Positions 26,967 to 35,515 of a stretch of DNA of 64,000 nucleotides are shown here, piece after piece. Source of the DNA: Bacteroidia bacterium (GTDB taxonomy: Bacteria > Bacteroidota > Bacteroidia > Bacteroidales > Paludibacteraceae); the NCBI GenBank assembly GCA_009930305.1, contig RZYM01000002.1, positions 62,001 to 126,000 of the forward strand, read 5' to 3'. Every line of letters starts with the position of its first letter. The first letter of the stretch is position 1. Below the pieces are notes generated by a model. That model saw only the letters and a list, made by a program, of their open reading frames with translations, searched no databases and was not told where the DNA came from. The position numbers were made by a program, and so were the translations under genes.

Positions 26967-27311
26967 ATGACGAGCATAAATATTCAAAACATGAGCTTTT
27001 ACGCTCACCACGGCTGCTTTGAAGCAGAACAAATCATTGGAACACATTTCACTGTTTCACTCAAATTGTGCTACAACGCACAGAAAGCTATAGAATCGGA
27101 CAACATACAAGATGCGGTTAGCTATCTTGATGTTTATCAGGTAGTTAAGCGAGAAATGGAGCAACCATCACATTTAATTGAAAACGTAACATGGCGAATA
27201 AAGCAATCCGTTCTGCAAGAATTCCCAGCCATAGAATCGGTAACAGTAAAGCTAAGAAAACTAAATCCACCACTAGGCGGTCAGGTTGAGTATGTTGAAG
27301 TTGAATTATAA
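26967..27311 (+). CDS. folB: Dihydroneopterin aldolase FolB
   Basis: This enzyme of folate synthesis cleaves dihydroneopterin to 6-hydroxymethyl-dihydropterin and glycolaldehyde. The 114 residues begin with the family pattern NIQNMSFYAHHGCFEAEQIIG. They retain the Glu in FEAEQ and the basic residue in VKLRKLNPPLGG, near the end of the sheet. I chose the ATG at 26967 over a TTG at 26943, because the TTG overlaps the -7 box. It converges on the LytM peptidase gene with a five-base gap. Confidence 0.9.
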   Translation: MTSINIQNMSFYAHHGCFEAEQIIGTHFTVSLKLCYNAQKAIESDNIQDAVSYLDVYQVVKREMEQPSHLIENVTWRIKQSVLQEFPAIESVTVKLRKLNPPLGGQVEYVEVEL

Positions 27312-27316
27312 AAAAA

Positions 27317-28999
27317 TCACCACCACACATTGGTTTTATATACTGCCTCGTTATTACATTCATCAAATACATGCAGTTCTATTTTGTGGCTTTTGCCTTT
27401 TTCAACTCTATTCTTATCAAATACGTAGCTAATTGTATTAGTTTTGTTATCCATAGAGAAAACAGCCCATTTACCATCAACATATCCACTCCACTTACCA
27501 ACCCCTGAAGTATCGTCTTTAACTCTAAACGAAATTATTTTCCCTTTTGACAATAGACTAATAGTTGGAGCAATTGTATCACACATTATCTTATATTCAC
27601 CAAAGAAACGAGTTTCGCATTTGATAAAACCATCATCATAAGTATTACCCATAAATTCCCACTCACCTCTCTTATTTTTGTAAGCTATATAATATTTCTG
27701 CTTATCTGATAAAATGTCATTTTTTAATCTGATTTTAAGATCTGCGTACTTTTGCATCGGCACATACGGATAATGAAGTACATGCGTATCAGAATATGCT
27801 AAACTATCTTTATTATATATATAGTTAAAATATATATCGCTATAGAGAGAGCCAGCAGGAATATAAAAGCTGATATCATCTGTTTTAAACGAATTTAATG
27901 TATCCCATGGAAAATAATTATTACCCCATGCGGTATCAACTATAGGTATTAACTGCTTTTGACCTTTAATCACAAAAGACAATACAGATTTATTTCCTGA
28001 GTAATCGCATACAGTCATTTTAACGTTATAATCACGTTCTTCATTAATATCCAAACAGCCATCACCCACTAATTGCTTTATATTTGACATATAAGCATTA
28101 GGTTGAACATAAGTTTGCATGATTAATTCATCGTTTTTATACCATTTCTCGTAATCTATAAACGAATTTATATATCTCGTACTATCAAATGATATTTCAT
28201 CATTTTGATAATTAAAGGTAGTAACATCATCTACATCAACTTTAAGAATGTAAACCCCATATACATTTGATGTACCTGTCATGTAATCATTAGCCTTCAA
28301 ACCAAGCCCTATAAAACCCCACGCTTTTATAGAAGCACCGTTTTTGATTCTGTACACACCGTTAGAAATAGTTTCTAATTGGTATGACTTACTATCCGAT
28401 ACTCCTGCAGAGATTCCTTTACCTTTTATAGGATTAACTGTAAGTTTATGCATTCTAGGTCTAACATCGTCCTTTACATCATATATTGTCAAAGGATTCA
28501 AAGCATGTTCTGAAACTAGCTCTCGTAATTCGAAATGAAGATGAGGACCTCCTGAGCTACCTGAATTTCCACTCTTTGCTACTCTCTGGCCTTTACTAAC
28601 AGGCAATTGATTAGGAGTTAAGCAAAAATCCACTTCAAAAGACTCATCAGCATATTGCTTGCGCTTAATAACAGAGTCAATAAATGATTCAAAGCTATCA
28701 AGATGCGCGTATACAGATGTCAAACCTGACTTTGGATGATTAATATATAGGCAATTTCCATATCCGTTTCGAGATATGCTTATTCTTGATACATATCCAT
28801 CATCTACCGAATATATAGTTTGACCTATTGCCTGCATAGTTTTAAAATCTACACCCGAATGGTAATGATTAGGTCGTAGCTCAGCGAAGTTTGAACTTAG
28901 CTCCATTGGTATTAACATAGGTTGTACTAGATCAGGCTTTTCGGCAAAGGAGCTAAAGGGGAAGGCTAATGTGAATAAAAAAGACAATAACAGATACAT
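27317..28999 (-). CDS. Secreted M23 (LytM) family zinc peptidase
   Basis: This 560-residue protein has a signal peptide (MYLLLSFLFTLAFPFSSFA). The LytM domain is at about residues 35-170, with zinc ligands in HYHSGVDF and the catalytic GPHLHFEL. It would cut peptide cross-links in peptidoglycan or act as an amidase activator. The remaining 390 residues are beta-rich and unusual for LytM proteins but common in Bacteroidota, where this long form occurs. I chose the ATG at 28999. The longer frame from 29074 crosses the promoter and the terminator of the preceding operon. Confidence 0.9.
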   Translation of the reverse strand: MYLLLSFLFTLAFPFSSFAEKPDLVQPMLIPMELSSNFAELRPNHYHSGVDFKTMQAIGQTIYSVDDGYVSRISISRNGYGNCLYINHPKSGLTSVYAHLDSFESFIDSVIKRKQYADESFEVDFCLTPNQLPVSKGQRVAKSGNSGSSGGPHLHFELRELVSEHALNPLTIYDVKDDVRPRMHKLTVNPIKGKGISAGVSDSKSYQLETISNGVYRIKNGASIKAWGFIGLGLKANDYMTGTSNVYGVYILKVDVDDVTTFNYQNDEISFDSTRYINSFIDYEKWYKNDELIMQTYVQPNAYMSNIKQLVGDGCLDINEERDYNVKMTVCDYSGNKSVLSFVIKGQKQLIPIVDTAWGNNYFPWDTLNSFKTDDISFYIPAGSLYSDIYFNYIYNKDSLAYSDTHVLHYPYVPMQKYADLKIRLKNDILSDKQKYYIAYKNKRGEWEFMGNTYDDGFIKCETRFFGEYKIMCDTIAPTISLLSKGKIISFRVKDDTSGVGKWSGYVDGKWAVFSMDNKTNTISYVFDKNRVEKGKSHKIELHVFDECNNEAVYKTNVWW

Positions 29000-29016
29000 A
29001 ATTATAAAAGTTTCGG

Positions 29017-29050
29017 CAAAGTTACACTTTAAAATACTTCTGTAAACAAA
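29017..29050 (-). promoter_or_regulatory. Promoter of the LytM peptidase gene
   Basis: TTTG (29050-29047), 22 bases, TAACTTTG (29024-29017) on the minus strand, with a 14-base leader to the ATG at 28999. The -33 element lies within the U-tract of the preceding operon's terminator. Confidence 0.55.
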
Positions 29051-29081
29051 AAAAGTCTCTTGATATAACACCAAGAGACTT
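29047..29081 (-). terminator. Intrinsic terminator of the exbB-exbD operon
   Basis: A ten-base-pair stem (AAGTCTCTTG at 29053-29062 with CAAGAGACTT at 29072-29081) and nine-base loop follow the last exbD stop by about 20 bases. On the minus strand it is followed by TTTTTTTG. Confidence 0.85.
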
Positions 29082-29100
29082 CTTTTAACCTAATATAGAA

Positions 29101-29580
29101 TCAAAACTGACTATTCGCTCTAGGTATAGCAGAATAATTTATCTTTAACGCATAAGCTCTTCTCAAAGCTTGCTTAATATCAGTTACTATACCCATCTTA
29201 CAATCCTTATCAATTTTAAGCGATACTGTCAATAAATCTTGATCTGATTCCGGCATAGCCGAACGTTCAGCCACAATATAGTTCTCTATTTGGGGAACCT
29301 CAGCGAAAGCATCGTCAAGCTGAATACGAGACTCTGTACCATATTGAGAACGGTACTTTTGAATAGGATTTCCTACATATATAAAACGAACCAAACTTTT
29401 CTTTTCCAATGATACTAATTCAGTTGCTTCAGGAGGACGAATACCAACTCTATAGTCTACTTCTTTCATTGATGTTGAAATCATAAAGAAGAACAACAAC
29501 ATAAAAATAATATCAGGTAAAGATGCAGTACTAATAGCAGGCATCTCGTGCGAAGAAGAAGAATCTCTAAATCGTCCCAT
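29101..29580 (-). CDS. exbD: ExbD/TolR-type biopolymer transport protein (second copy)
   Basis: This 159-residue protein has the ExbD arrangement: a short cytoplasmic N-terminus, one membrane helix (about residues 22-40, LPDIIFMLLFFFMIS, with the conserved Asp that carries protons), and a periplasmic domain. With ExbB it converts proton motive force into motion for TonB or a TolA-like partner. It begins one base inside the end of the first exbD gene and is the last gene before the terminator. Paired ExbDs are usual in Bacteroidota. No tonB gene is in the window. Confidence 0.92.
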   Translation of the reverse strand: MGRFRDSSSSHEMPAISTASLPDIIFMLLFFFMISTSMKEVDYRVGIRPPEATELVSLEKKSLVRFIYVGNPIQKYRSQYGTESRIQLDDAFAEVPQIENYIVAERSAMPESDQDLLTVSLKIDKDCKMGIVTDIKQALRRAYALKINYSAIPRANSQF

Positions 29581-30170
29581 TATTTGTTTCCTCCATAATT
29601 TTTAGGTTCTGCCTCAGAAATCTTTTGTGGAAAAAATTTCTGGACTGCATTTTGTTTTGATTCATCTAATTCATTGTAAGAGACACCCCATTTAGTTCTA
29701 GCCAAATCATTGCGCAATTCATTATAAGCTGCTACCAATTCGTTTTGAACCTCAATATATTTTGAATATGAAGTACCACGGTCGTTTTGCAGTGAGATAA
29801 CATGATCTTTCGTTACCATTACATTACCGAAATATTCAATATTCATAACAGATCTTTCAGGCATATTAGGATCATCGTTATTATTAACGATAAACTCTTT
29901 GGCTTTATCTTTCAACTTAGATATATCCATATACTCGTTTTGCACCAACAATTGATTATCGCTGTTAATTAAAACGACAAACACATTGCGTTCTTTTACC
30001 TTCAAGTCTTCCGTTTTTTGATCAGCGGGAACAGGAGGTGGCAAACGACGTGCTAACCCTTTATTTACAGCCATGGTAGTGGTTACGAGAAAGAATATCA
30101 AAAGCAAAAAGGCTATATCTGCCATGGAGCTTGAATTTATCTCCGGTACTTTTCTTTTTTTCATGCTCAT
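29580..30170 (-). CDS. exbD: ExbD/TolR-type biopolymer transport protein (first copy)
   Basis: This 196-residue ExbD homologue has one membrane helix (about residues 14-33, SSMADIAFLLLIFFLVTTTM), which includes the conserved Asp needed for proton translocation. A longer periplasmic domain than its neighbour ends Asn-Tyr-Gly-Gly-Asn-Lys. The C-terminal region contains the segment KYIEVQNELVAAYNELRN typical of the Bacteroidota long ExbD. It overlaps the second exbD by one base and follows the small membrane protein by 15 bases. Confidence 0.92.
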   Translation of the reverse strand: MSMKKRKVPEINSSSMADIAFLLLIFFLVTTTMAVNKGLARRLPPPVPADQKTEDLKVKERNVFVVLINSDNQLLVQNEYMDISKLKDKAKEFIVNNNDDPNMPERSVMNIEYFGNVMVTKDHVISLQNDRGTSYSKYIEVQNELVAAYNELRNDLARTKWGVSYNELDESKQNAVQKFFPQKISEAEPKNYGGNK

Positions 30171-30185
30171 AATCCTAATAGTTTT

Positions 30186-30641
30186 TTATTTTATTTTTTT
30201 TGCGAAACCGCCAGCCAAAACCAATAATACACCTGTTAAAGTCAATAAATACATCAAGTACAATTGCATATCAACCAATTTCCATGTATTATAGCTTAAT
30301 TCAACATCTTCAATACCTAGTATTTTAATAGGCTCTCCACTTGAAACGAAATAAAGAACTAAAAGTAATACAAATAGAATTGCAATAGCTGCAACTGATT
30401 TAATAGCATGTTTTGGATTACTCTTCAATTTTAATAAGAATTGCCATAACTGGAACCCCAAAACTATAACAGCTGCTATTGCAACAAATGCATACATCAG
30501 ATAAATAAGTTCTTGTGTAAATACAGGCTCGACATATTCAGCTGAGGGATCAACGTTGCCGCCAAAAAAGAATAAGGCAGACACAATTACCGTTACCGCA
30601 AAGAGCACGTACAGTGTTATTGTTGATATTTTATTTTGCAT
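30186..30641 (-). CDS. Four-helix membrane protein of the ExbB/ExbD operon
   Basis: This 151-residue protein has four membrane helices: near the N-terminus (about 8-26), 45-66, 84-102 and a C-terminal one at about 127-145. The name of its family is not clear to me. Genes of this size and topology sit between exbB and exbD in many Bacteroidota genomes, so it may be a stabilising or accessory subunit of the energising complex. That role is an inference from position only. It lies 19 bases after exbB. Confidence 0.78.
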   Translation of the reverse strand: MQNKISTITLYVLFAVTVIVSALFFFGGNVDPSAEYVEPVFTQELIYLMYAFVAIAAVIVLGFQLWQFLLKLKSNPKHAIKSVAAIAILFVLLLVLYFVSSGEPIKILGIEDVELSYNTWKLVDMQLYLMYLLTLTGVLLVLAGGFAKKIK

Positions 30642-30660
30642 AATTATTATCTCCTATTAA

Positions 30661-31458
30661 TTATTTTTTCAATTCTTTTTTCATCAAGATATCTAACATA
30701 CTGATAGAAGAGTCCTCCATATCACCAACAATAGCATCAATGCGTGATAAAATGTAATTGTAAAATAATTGTAGGATAATAGCAACAATCAAACCGCCTA
30801 CTGTCGTGATAAGAGCAACTTTGATACCACCGGCAACAATAGTAGCAGAAATATCACCAGCTTGTTGGATACGGTCAAATGCCTCGATCATACCTACAAC
30901 AGTTCCCAAGAATCCTAACATAGGAGCTATACCTATAAATAGACCAATCCAACCTAAGTTTCTCTCTAAAAGGCCTGCTTGTACACCACCATAAGCAACT
31001 ATTGATTTCTCAGCAACGTCGATTCCTTCGTCAATGCGCATTAAACCTTGATAGAAAATAGAAGCAACAGGACCACGAGTGTTGCGACAAATATTTTTTG
31101 CAGCTTCAACGCCTTCTTCAGACAAAGCTTTATCTACACTAGCCAATAATTTTTTAGAATCAGCTGTAGCCATGCTCAAATATATTATACGTTCAATAAC
31201 TACTGCCAAACCAAAGATAAGACACAACGCAACAAGACTCATAAATCCTGCACCACCTTCAATAAATTTTTGTTTGATTGCTTGATGAATACCTGTTTCT
31301 TCAGTTTCATCTACTGTTGCATCAGAAGCAGCAGACTCAGGAGCAGTAGCAACTTGCTCTGTTGTAGCAGAATCTGTTGATTGTTCTGCGTCTTGAGCAT
31401 ATAAACTCATTAAACTTACACTAGCGATGAACGCTAATACAGCAAATAACTTTTTCAT
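30661..31458 (-). CDS. exbB: MotA/TolQ/ExbB proton channel protein
   Basis: This 265-residue protein has an N-terminal signal-like helix (ending LYAQ), a Glu/Thr/Ala-rich linker to about residue 55, and three membrane helices of the MotA/TolQ/ExbB fold. The region GWIGLFIGIAPMLGFLGTVV with the following GMIEAF is the signature of the family. It forms the pentameric stator around the ExbD helices and drives TonB-dependent outer membrane transport, which is important in sugar-scavenging Bacteroidota. It is the first gene of a four-gene operon and follows the tRNA-Ser gene by about 117 bases. No clear -7 box was seen. Confidence 0.93.
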   Translation of the reverse strand: MKKLFAVLAFIASVSLMSLYAQDAEQSTDSATTEQVATAPESAASDATVDETEETGIHQAIKQKFIEGGAGFMSLVALCLIFGLAVVIERIIYLSMATADSKKLLASVDKALSEEGVEAAKNICRNTRGPVASIFYQGLMRIDEGIDVAEKSIVAYGGVQAGLLERNLGWIGLFIGIAPMLGFLGTVVGMIEAFDRIQQAGDISATIVAGGIKVALITTVGGLIVAIILQLFYNYILSRIDAIVGDMEDSSISMLDILMKKELKK

Positions 31459-31574
31459 GTCTTTTTGTTTAAAATTAAAATAATATTTTTATTAATGATT
31501 GTTTTTAAAAGATTTTATCTTGTAACACGAACACAAATTGCTTATCAATAACAACCGCTATACTTCGCATAATG

Positions 31575-31661
31575 CGGAGAAAGCGGGATTCGAACCCGCG
31601 ATACTGTTTCCAGTATACACGCTTTCCAGGCGTGCCTCATCAACCGCTCGAGCATCTCTCC
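31575..31661 (-). tRNA. tRNA-Ser (anticodon GGA)
   Basis: The minus strand from 31661 to 31575 (87 bases) folds as a class II tRNA. It has an acceptor stem GGAGAGA/TTTCTCC with discriminator G, an anticodon stem-loop CACGC-CTGGAAA-GCGTG giving anticodon GGA, a long variable arm (about 13 bases, TATACTGGAAACAGTATCG region), and the T arm CGGGTTCGAATCCCG. CCA is not encoded. It sits in the 444-base gap 31459-31902. The remaining 31662-31902 is AT-rich and shows nothing else I can support. Confidence 0.97.
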
Positions 31662-31902
31662 AATTCCTTTCAAGCCCTTGATATGAGAGCCTACAAAAGC
31701 GGGTGCAAGTTACAAAAAGTCTACGAACTTACAATAATTTTTGAATAATATTTTTTTATTAATGTAAAATTATAATCACAAATCAATCACTAGCTATAAA
31801 TCTAGACTAAATAATACAGTAACAGGTAATTATACAACTGATATGCCGCTAATATCGTAATAATACTCGATTAATTAAATGCAAAATACATCTTAATAAA
31901 TG

Positions 31903-32673
31903 CTACAAAATAAATATATTCTCAGCATTTTTAGACGTTTGCTCTGCTAATTCATCTTCCTTAATTCCGTACACAGAAGCCAACTTTGTAGCTACATATA
32001 CCAAATAAGCAGGTTCATTGCGTTTCCCACGGAATGGCACGGGGGTTAAATATGGTGCATCGGTCTCTAATACAATTCTATCAATTGGTATTTCGGATAA
32101 ACGCTCAGTAAATTTTGCATTTTTGTAAGTACAAATTCCCCCTATACCCAAATAAAAATCGCCGGACAAAAAGATCTCTCTTGCCTGATCTTTTACTCCC
32201 GAAAAGCTGTGAAAAATCCCTCGCAATTTTGATTTGTCAAATTTTCTCAGACTAGCTATCACCTCTGCAAAAGACTCACGACAATGTATAACAATCGGAA
32301 GCGATTTTTGTATAGCAACATCTATTTGATGTTCAAAAACAATTTTTTGCTGATTCAAATACGTTTTATCCCAATATAAATCTATTCCTATTTCACCAAC
32401 CGCAACATAAAAACTGTCATCAATACTCTTGTCAAACACAGCTAATTCATCTTGATAATCTGCATTAACTGATGTAGGATGTACTCCCATCATTACATGA
32501 CATAATTCAGGCCATTTATTTCTCGTTTCCAACATTGCAGCAATACTTGTAGAATCTACATTAGGCATAAAAATATACTCTACACCTGCCGCTTCTGCCC
32601 TTAAAACTACTTCATCTCTATCGGCTGAAAATTCGTCTGAATAAATGTGTGAGTGCGTATCTATTAGTCTCAT
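31903..32673 (-). CDS. TatD-family metal-dependent hydrolase
   Basis: This is a 256-residue TIM-barrel metallohydrolase of the TatD family (3'-5' exonuclease or DNase activity in characterised members). Metal-ligand motifs are in the N-terminal DTHSHIYSDEF, then the VGEIGIDLYWD strand, VIHCRESF, FHSFSGVK and the final VLETDAPYLTPV. The start ATG overlaps the stop of the upstream HAD phosphatase gene by four bases. Whether it acts on DNA, tRNA or another substrate in this organism is not readable. Confidence 0.95.
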   Translation of the reverse strand: MRLIDTHSHIYSDEFSADRDEVVLRAEAAGVEYIFMPNVDSTSIAAMLETRNKWPELCHVMMGVHPTSVNADYQDELAVFDKSIDDSFYVAVGEIGIDLYWDKTYLNQQKIVFEHQIDVAIQKSLPIVIHCRESFAEVIASLRKFDKSKLRGIFHSFSGVKDQAREIFLSGDFYLGIGGICTYKNAKFTERLSEIPIDRIVLETDAPYLTPVPFRGKRNEPAYLVYVATKLASVYGIKEDELAEQTSKNAENIFIL

Positions 32674-33371
32674 AAAAATGACATTAATTCACGTAAATTA
32701 CGAATGATATAATTTGGAGTAAATGTAATCGAAGCATTGTCGGAGGGAGAAAATAATACTTGATCAATACCTGCATTTTTTGCCCCTACTATGTCGGTAT
32801 CCCAATTATCACCGACAACAAGACTCTCTGATTTTCTGGCATTTGACGACTTAATTACATAGTCAAAAAACAAACGACTTGGTTTATGTTCTCTGACATT
32901 CTCAGACAAATATATTTTTGTAAAGTACTTCTGCAAACCGGATTTTTCAATCTTAATATACTGTACTTCGCTAAACCCATTCGATATGACATACAATTTA
33001 TATCCTTCATTTTTAAGATATGCCATAACTTCACCAGCCCCATCTATTAAACGTGTCTGTTTTGCTAGCAGAGGCAAATAATCGCGTTGCATTGTATCCG
33101 ACTTCGTTTTATTCAAACATCTCTTTTCCTGCATGGGATAAACAAATCGTTCTGCATTTAAATAGTCCTTATTAATCTGACCTAACGAATACAAAGACCA
33201 CAACTCATCATTTCGTTTTTTGTACAAAAGGTAATACTCATCAAAAGAGTCAAAATAAGCATCTAAGCCATTTTGAAAAAACAACACCTTGAGGGTTTCT
33301 TCTGCATTAACAGAAAAATTCCACAAGGTGTTATCCCAATCAAAAAACAAATGCTTGTAAGGATATCTCAT
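32670..33371 (-). CDS. HAD-family phosphatase, YjjG-like
   Basis: This 233-residue HAD hydrolase has the nucleophile motif FFDWDNTLWNF (residues about 9-19), a four-helix cap, motif II VISNGFS and the final motif VVGDNWDTDIVGAKNAG. The pattern fits the YjjG branch, which dephosphorylates pyrimidine nucleotides and related non-canonical ones in house-cleaning. It is coupled to tatD by an ATGA overlap. The substrate is inferred from family only. Confidence 0.88.
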   Translation of the reverse strand: MRYPYKHLFFDWDNTLWNFSVNAEETLKVLFFQNGLDAYFDSFDEYYLLYKKRNDELWSLYSLGQINKDYLNAERFVYPMQEKRCLNKTKSDTMQRDYLPLLAKQTRLIDGAGEVMAYLKNEGYKLYVISNGFSEVQYIKIEKSGLQKYFTKIYLSENVREHKPSRLFFDYVIKSSNARKSESLVVGDNWDTDIVGAKNAGIDQVLFSPSDNASITFTPNYIIRNLRELMSFL

Positions 33372-33420
33372 ATAATATGCATTAATGAATCATCCATTAC
33401 GATAGTTTTGTTTTATTATA

Positions 33421-34272
33421 TTAGTCTATTTGAATCAATAAATATTTTGATGCACTCCAAAAATCAGTAGGATTTTTGATTATCAAAGAGTATTTTTTAT
33501 CTGATCCCTTGATCAACTCATAAGATGTAGCCGGGTGTTTTGTCAAAATTCTAGCCGATTTTGAATTTGTATCCAATCTGTCTAGTTGACGCATATCGGC
33601 CGTTGTAAACAAACTTGTCCTCAAACTTGAGCGCATATTCTTAACATCGATATTGTTTGACTTAATTGTTTTTCTGTTGGCCATTAAGTAGTAAACACGA
33701 TGAATTTGAGCATCTTGTTCTTGCAATGTTTTTTGTTGTGCATCATTTTCTGCAGCTAAATCATTAGCTTGAGAATGGATCATTTCGTTTTCGAGCAACA
33801 AGCTGTCAATTTTATAATCTTTCTGTTCTAATTCTTTTTGCAATGCTGTAATTTCTGCATTTTTTTGTTCCAAAGTAGCTGACAAGCGTTCTACTGTTTT
33901 CTTAAGTTGAGTAGATTTGATATTACCATTATCAAGTTTTTTCTCCAACTCTTCAATTTTAGCTTTATTATCAGCCAAGATGCTGTTAATCATATACATA
34001 TTGTCAGCAACTCTGGTTCTCATTTCGGAAGTTGGATCACCTTCTGTATTTGAAGTTACTGCCATATAATTCTGAGATTGACGAATTGCTTCAAATCCGG
34101 AATCAACATCCTGAATAATTGACAAATACTCATCTAGCTCAGCAGATTGGCGTTCTTGTACCGCCATAATAGAATCATTCTGCATTTTCAAAGCTTTATA
34201 AGCTTTAGATTCATAATTACATGATGTAAACAGAACACATAGAACTGCACATCCTAAAAAAAACTTTTTCAT
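33421..34272 (-). CDS. Coiled-coil lipoprotein
   Basis: This 283-residue protein has a lipoprotein signal ending CVLFTSC (Cys18 lipidated). A long heptad-like helix (about 40-190, full of Glu, Lys, Gln and Asp) follows, then a short globular C-terminal domain including HPATSYELIKGSDKKYSLII. Such proteins are predicted to tether or space envelope components. No enzyme is evident and the exact role is unknown to me. It has its own -7 box, only a few bases from the stop of rsmI. Confidence 0.8.
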   Translation of the reverse strand: MKKFFLGCAVLCVLFTSCNYESKAYKALKMQNDSIMAVQERQSAELDEYLSIIQDVDSGFEAIRQSQNYMAVTSNTEGDPTSEMRTRVADNMYMINSILADNKAKIEELEKKLDNGNIKSTQLKKTVERLSATLEQKNAEITALQKELEQKDYKIDSLLLENEMIHSQANDLAAENDAQQKTLQEQDAQIHRVYYLMANRKTIKSNNIDVKNMRSSLRTSLFTTADMRQLDRLDTNSKSARILTKHPATSYELIKGSDKKYSLIIKNPTDFWSASKYLLIQID

Positions 34273-34295
34273 GTTTTTATTAATTTTTAATGGCG

Positions 34296-34303
34296 CAAAG
34301 ATA
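34296..34303 (-). promoter_or_regulatory. -7 box of the coiled-coil lipoprotein gene
   Basis: TATCTTTG on the minus strand (34303-34296) gives a predicted start near 34292 and a 20-base leader. The upstream -33 region overlaps the end of rsmI, so this would be an internal promoter separating the two genes. Confidence 0.5.
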
Positions 34304-34306
34304 TAA

Positions 34307-34978
34307 CTATTTTTTCAATCCGCATACAACAATAACAAATTCTCCACGTGGTTCATTTTCTGCGAAATAACTAACTAACTGCTCTAATGTTCCATACTTA
34401 GTTTCGTTATGAATTTTTGATATTTCGCGTGATACTGATGCTAGCCGATCGGGGCCGAATATAACTACAAATTGTTCCAACGTTTTAAGGACCCTGTAAG
34501 GTGATTCGTAAAACACCATAGTTCGACTTTCTTCTTTCAAAGAATTCAATCTTGTTTGACGACCTTTTTTTTGAGGTAAGAATCCTTCAAAACAGAATCT
34601 ATCCATAGGTAAGCCTGAATTTACAAGTGCTGGTATAGCAGCTGTAGCACCCGGTAAACACTCCACTTCTATACCTTTAGAAACGCATTCGCGTACTATT
34701 AAAAAACCGGGGTCAGACAGACCCGGAGTTCCTGCATCAGAAATAACAGCTCCTTGCTGACCTGCCAACAATCTTTCGATTATAGCCATTAGTGACTGAT
34801 GTTCATTGTATTTATGGTGTGGAATAAGCTTGTTTGAGATTTCAAAATGTTTTAGCAGCACACTACTTGTTCTAGTATCCTCAGCTAAAATAAAATCTAC
34901 TTCTTTTAAAACTTTTATAGCTCTAAAAGTCATATCGTCTAAATTACCAACAGGAGTTGGCACTATATATAATTTCAT
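34307..34978 (-). CDS. rsmI: 16S rRNA (cytidine(1402)-2'-O)-methyltransferase RsmI
   Basis: This enzyme adds the 2'-O-methyl group to C1402 in 16S rRNA. The 223 residues include the family's tetrapyrrole-methylase fold, with LYIVPTPVGNLDDMTFRA at the start, AEDTRTSSVLL and VISDAGTPGLSDPG. The protein is shorter than the enterobacterial enzyme (about 285 residues) and lacks the C-terminal extension, which is usual for Bacteroidota. It overlaps the small upstream gene by four bases (ATGA at 34975-34978). Confidence 0.94.
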   Translation of the reverse strand: MKLYIVPTPVGNLDDMTFRAIKVLKEVDFILAEDTRTSSVLLKHFEISNKLIPHHKYNEHQSLMAIIERLLAGQQGAVISDAGTPGLSDPGFLIVRECVSKGIEVECLPGATAAIPALVNSGLPMDRFCFEGFLPQKKGRQTRLNSLKEESRTMVFYESPYRVLKTLEQFVVIFGPDRLASVSREISKIHNETKYGTLEQLVSYFAENEPRGEFVIVVCGLKK

Positions 34979-35448
34979 GAACGATAATATCTACGATGCA
35001 ACAAATCAAAAAAGTAAATTACTGTATCATTCGTTTCGCTCCAATCAAAATGGCTACGAACATAGCTCATAGCTTCTTCAAACGCATCTACATTATTAAG
35101 AAAGTCAAACGTATCCGACATAAGTTTTGCATCACCTTTAAACAAATCATTTTTAAAACGGAAACGATCATTGATTCCTATTGCCTTTTGCAAATCTACA
35201 ATTAATCTGGCGTCAACCGGCTTAAGTTGTGGTTGAGCAATAGTGTTATCTGTTTTTTCTGCAATAGGATTAGATTTATCTGCAACAGATTCGGCTAAAA
35301 CTTTATTATTTTTTTCCAAAGAGTCATCTTCAGTCGACAAAGCACTAAATTGTTCTATTTGATAATTTAGTTGCTTCATTTGTTCTTGAATTAAGATCAT
35401 TCTTTTTCTTATATCATCTAACAAAGTTTGTTTATTCATCTGTCGCAT
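34975..35448 (-). CDS. Conserved protein of unknown function upstream of rsmI
   Basis: This 157-residue protein has an N-terminal coiled coil (about 5-35), a low-complexity linker and a conserved globular C-terminal part from about 75, with GINDRFRFKNDLFKGDAKL and SYVRSHFDWSET. No named domain is recognised. The second methionine (M4) is an equally plausible start. Translational coupling to rsmI is shown by the ATGA overlap. A -7 box (TATTTTTG, 35477-35470) sits 22 bases upstream. Confidence 0.75.
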   Translation of the reverse strand: MRQMNKQTLLDDIRKRMILIQEQMKQLNYQIEQFSALSTEDDSLEKNNKVLAESVADKSNPIAEKTDNTIAQPQLKPVDARLIVDLQKAIGINDRFRFKNDLFKGDAKLMSDTFDFLNNVDAFEEAMSYVRSHFDWSETNDTVIYFFDLLHRRYYRS

Positions 35449-35461
35449 AATTTTTTTTATT

Positions 35462-35477
35462 TACTTTTGCAAAAATA
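35462..35477. promoter_or_regulatory. Two abutting -7 boxes in opposite orientation
   Basis: The 16 bases TACTTTTGCAAAAATA contain TACTTTTG on the plus strand (35462-35469) and TATTTTTG on the minus strand (35477-35470). They would drive the AI-2E-type gene (43-base leader) and the conserved gene at 35448 (18-base leader) in opposite directions. -33 elements are weak on both sides. Confidence 0.45.
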
Positions 35478-35515
35478 GTAATTTTATAGATAAAACACAT
35501 CACAACACTCATATT

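Noticed and set aside
31662-31902. Possible small RNA between tRNA-Ser and tatD
   Set aside because: AT-rich sequence with no hairpin terminator, promoter or recognisable RNA family pattern.
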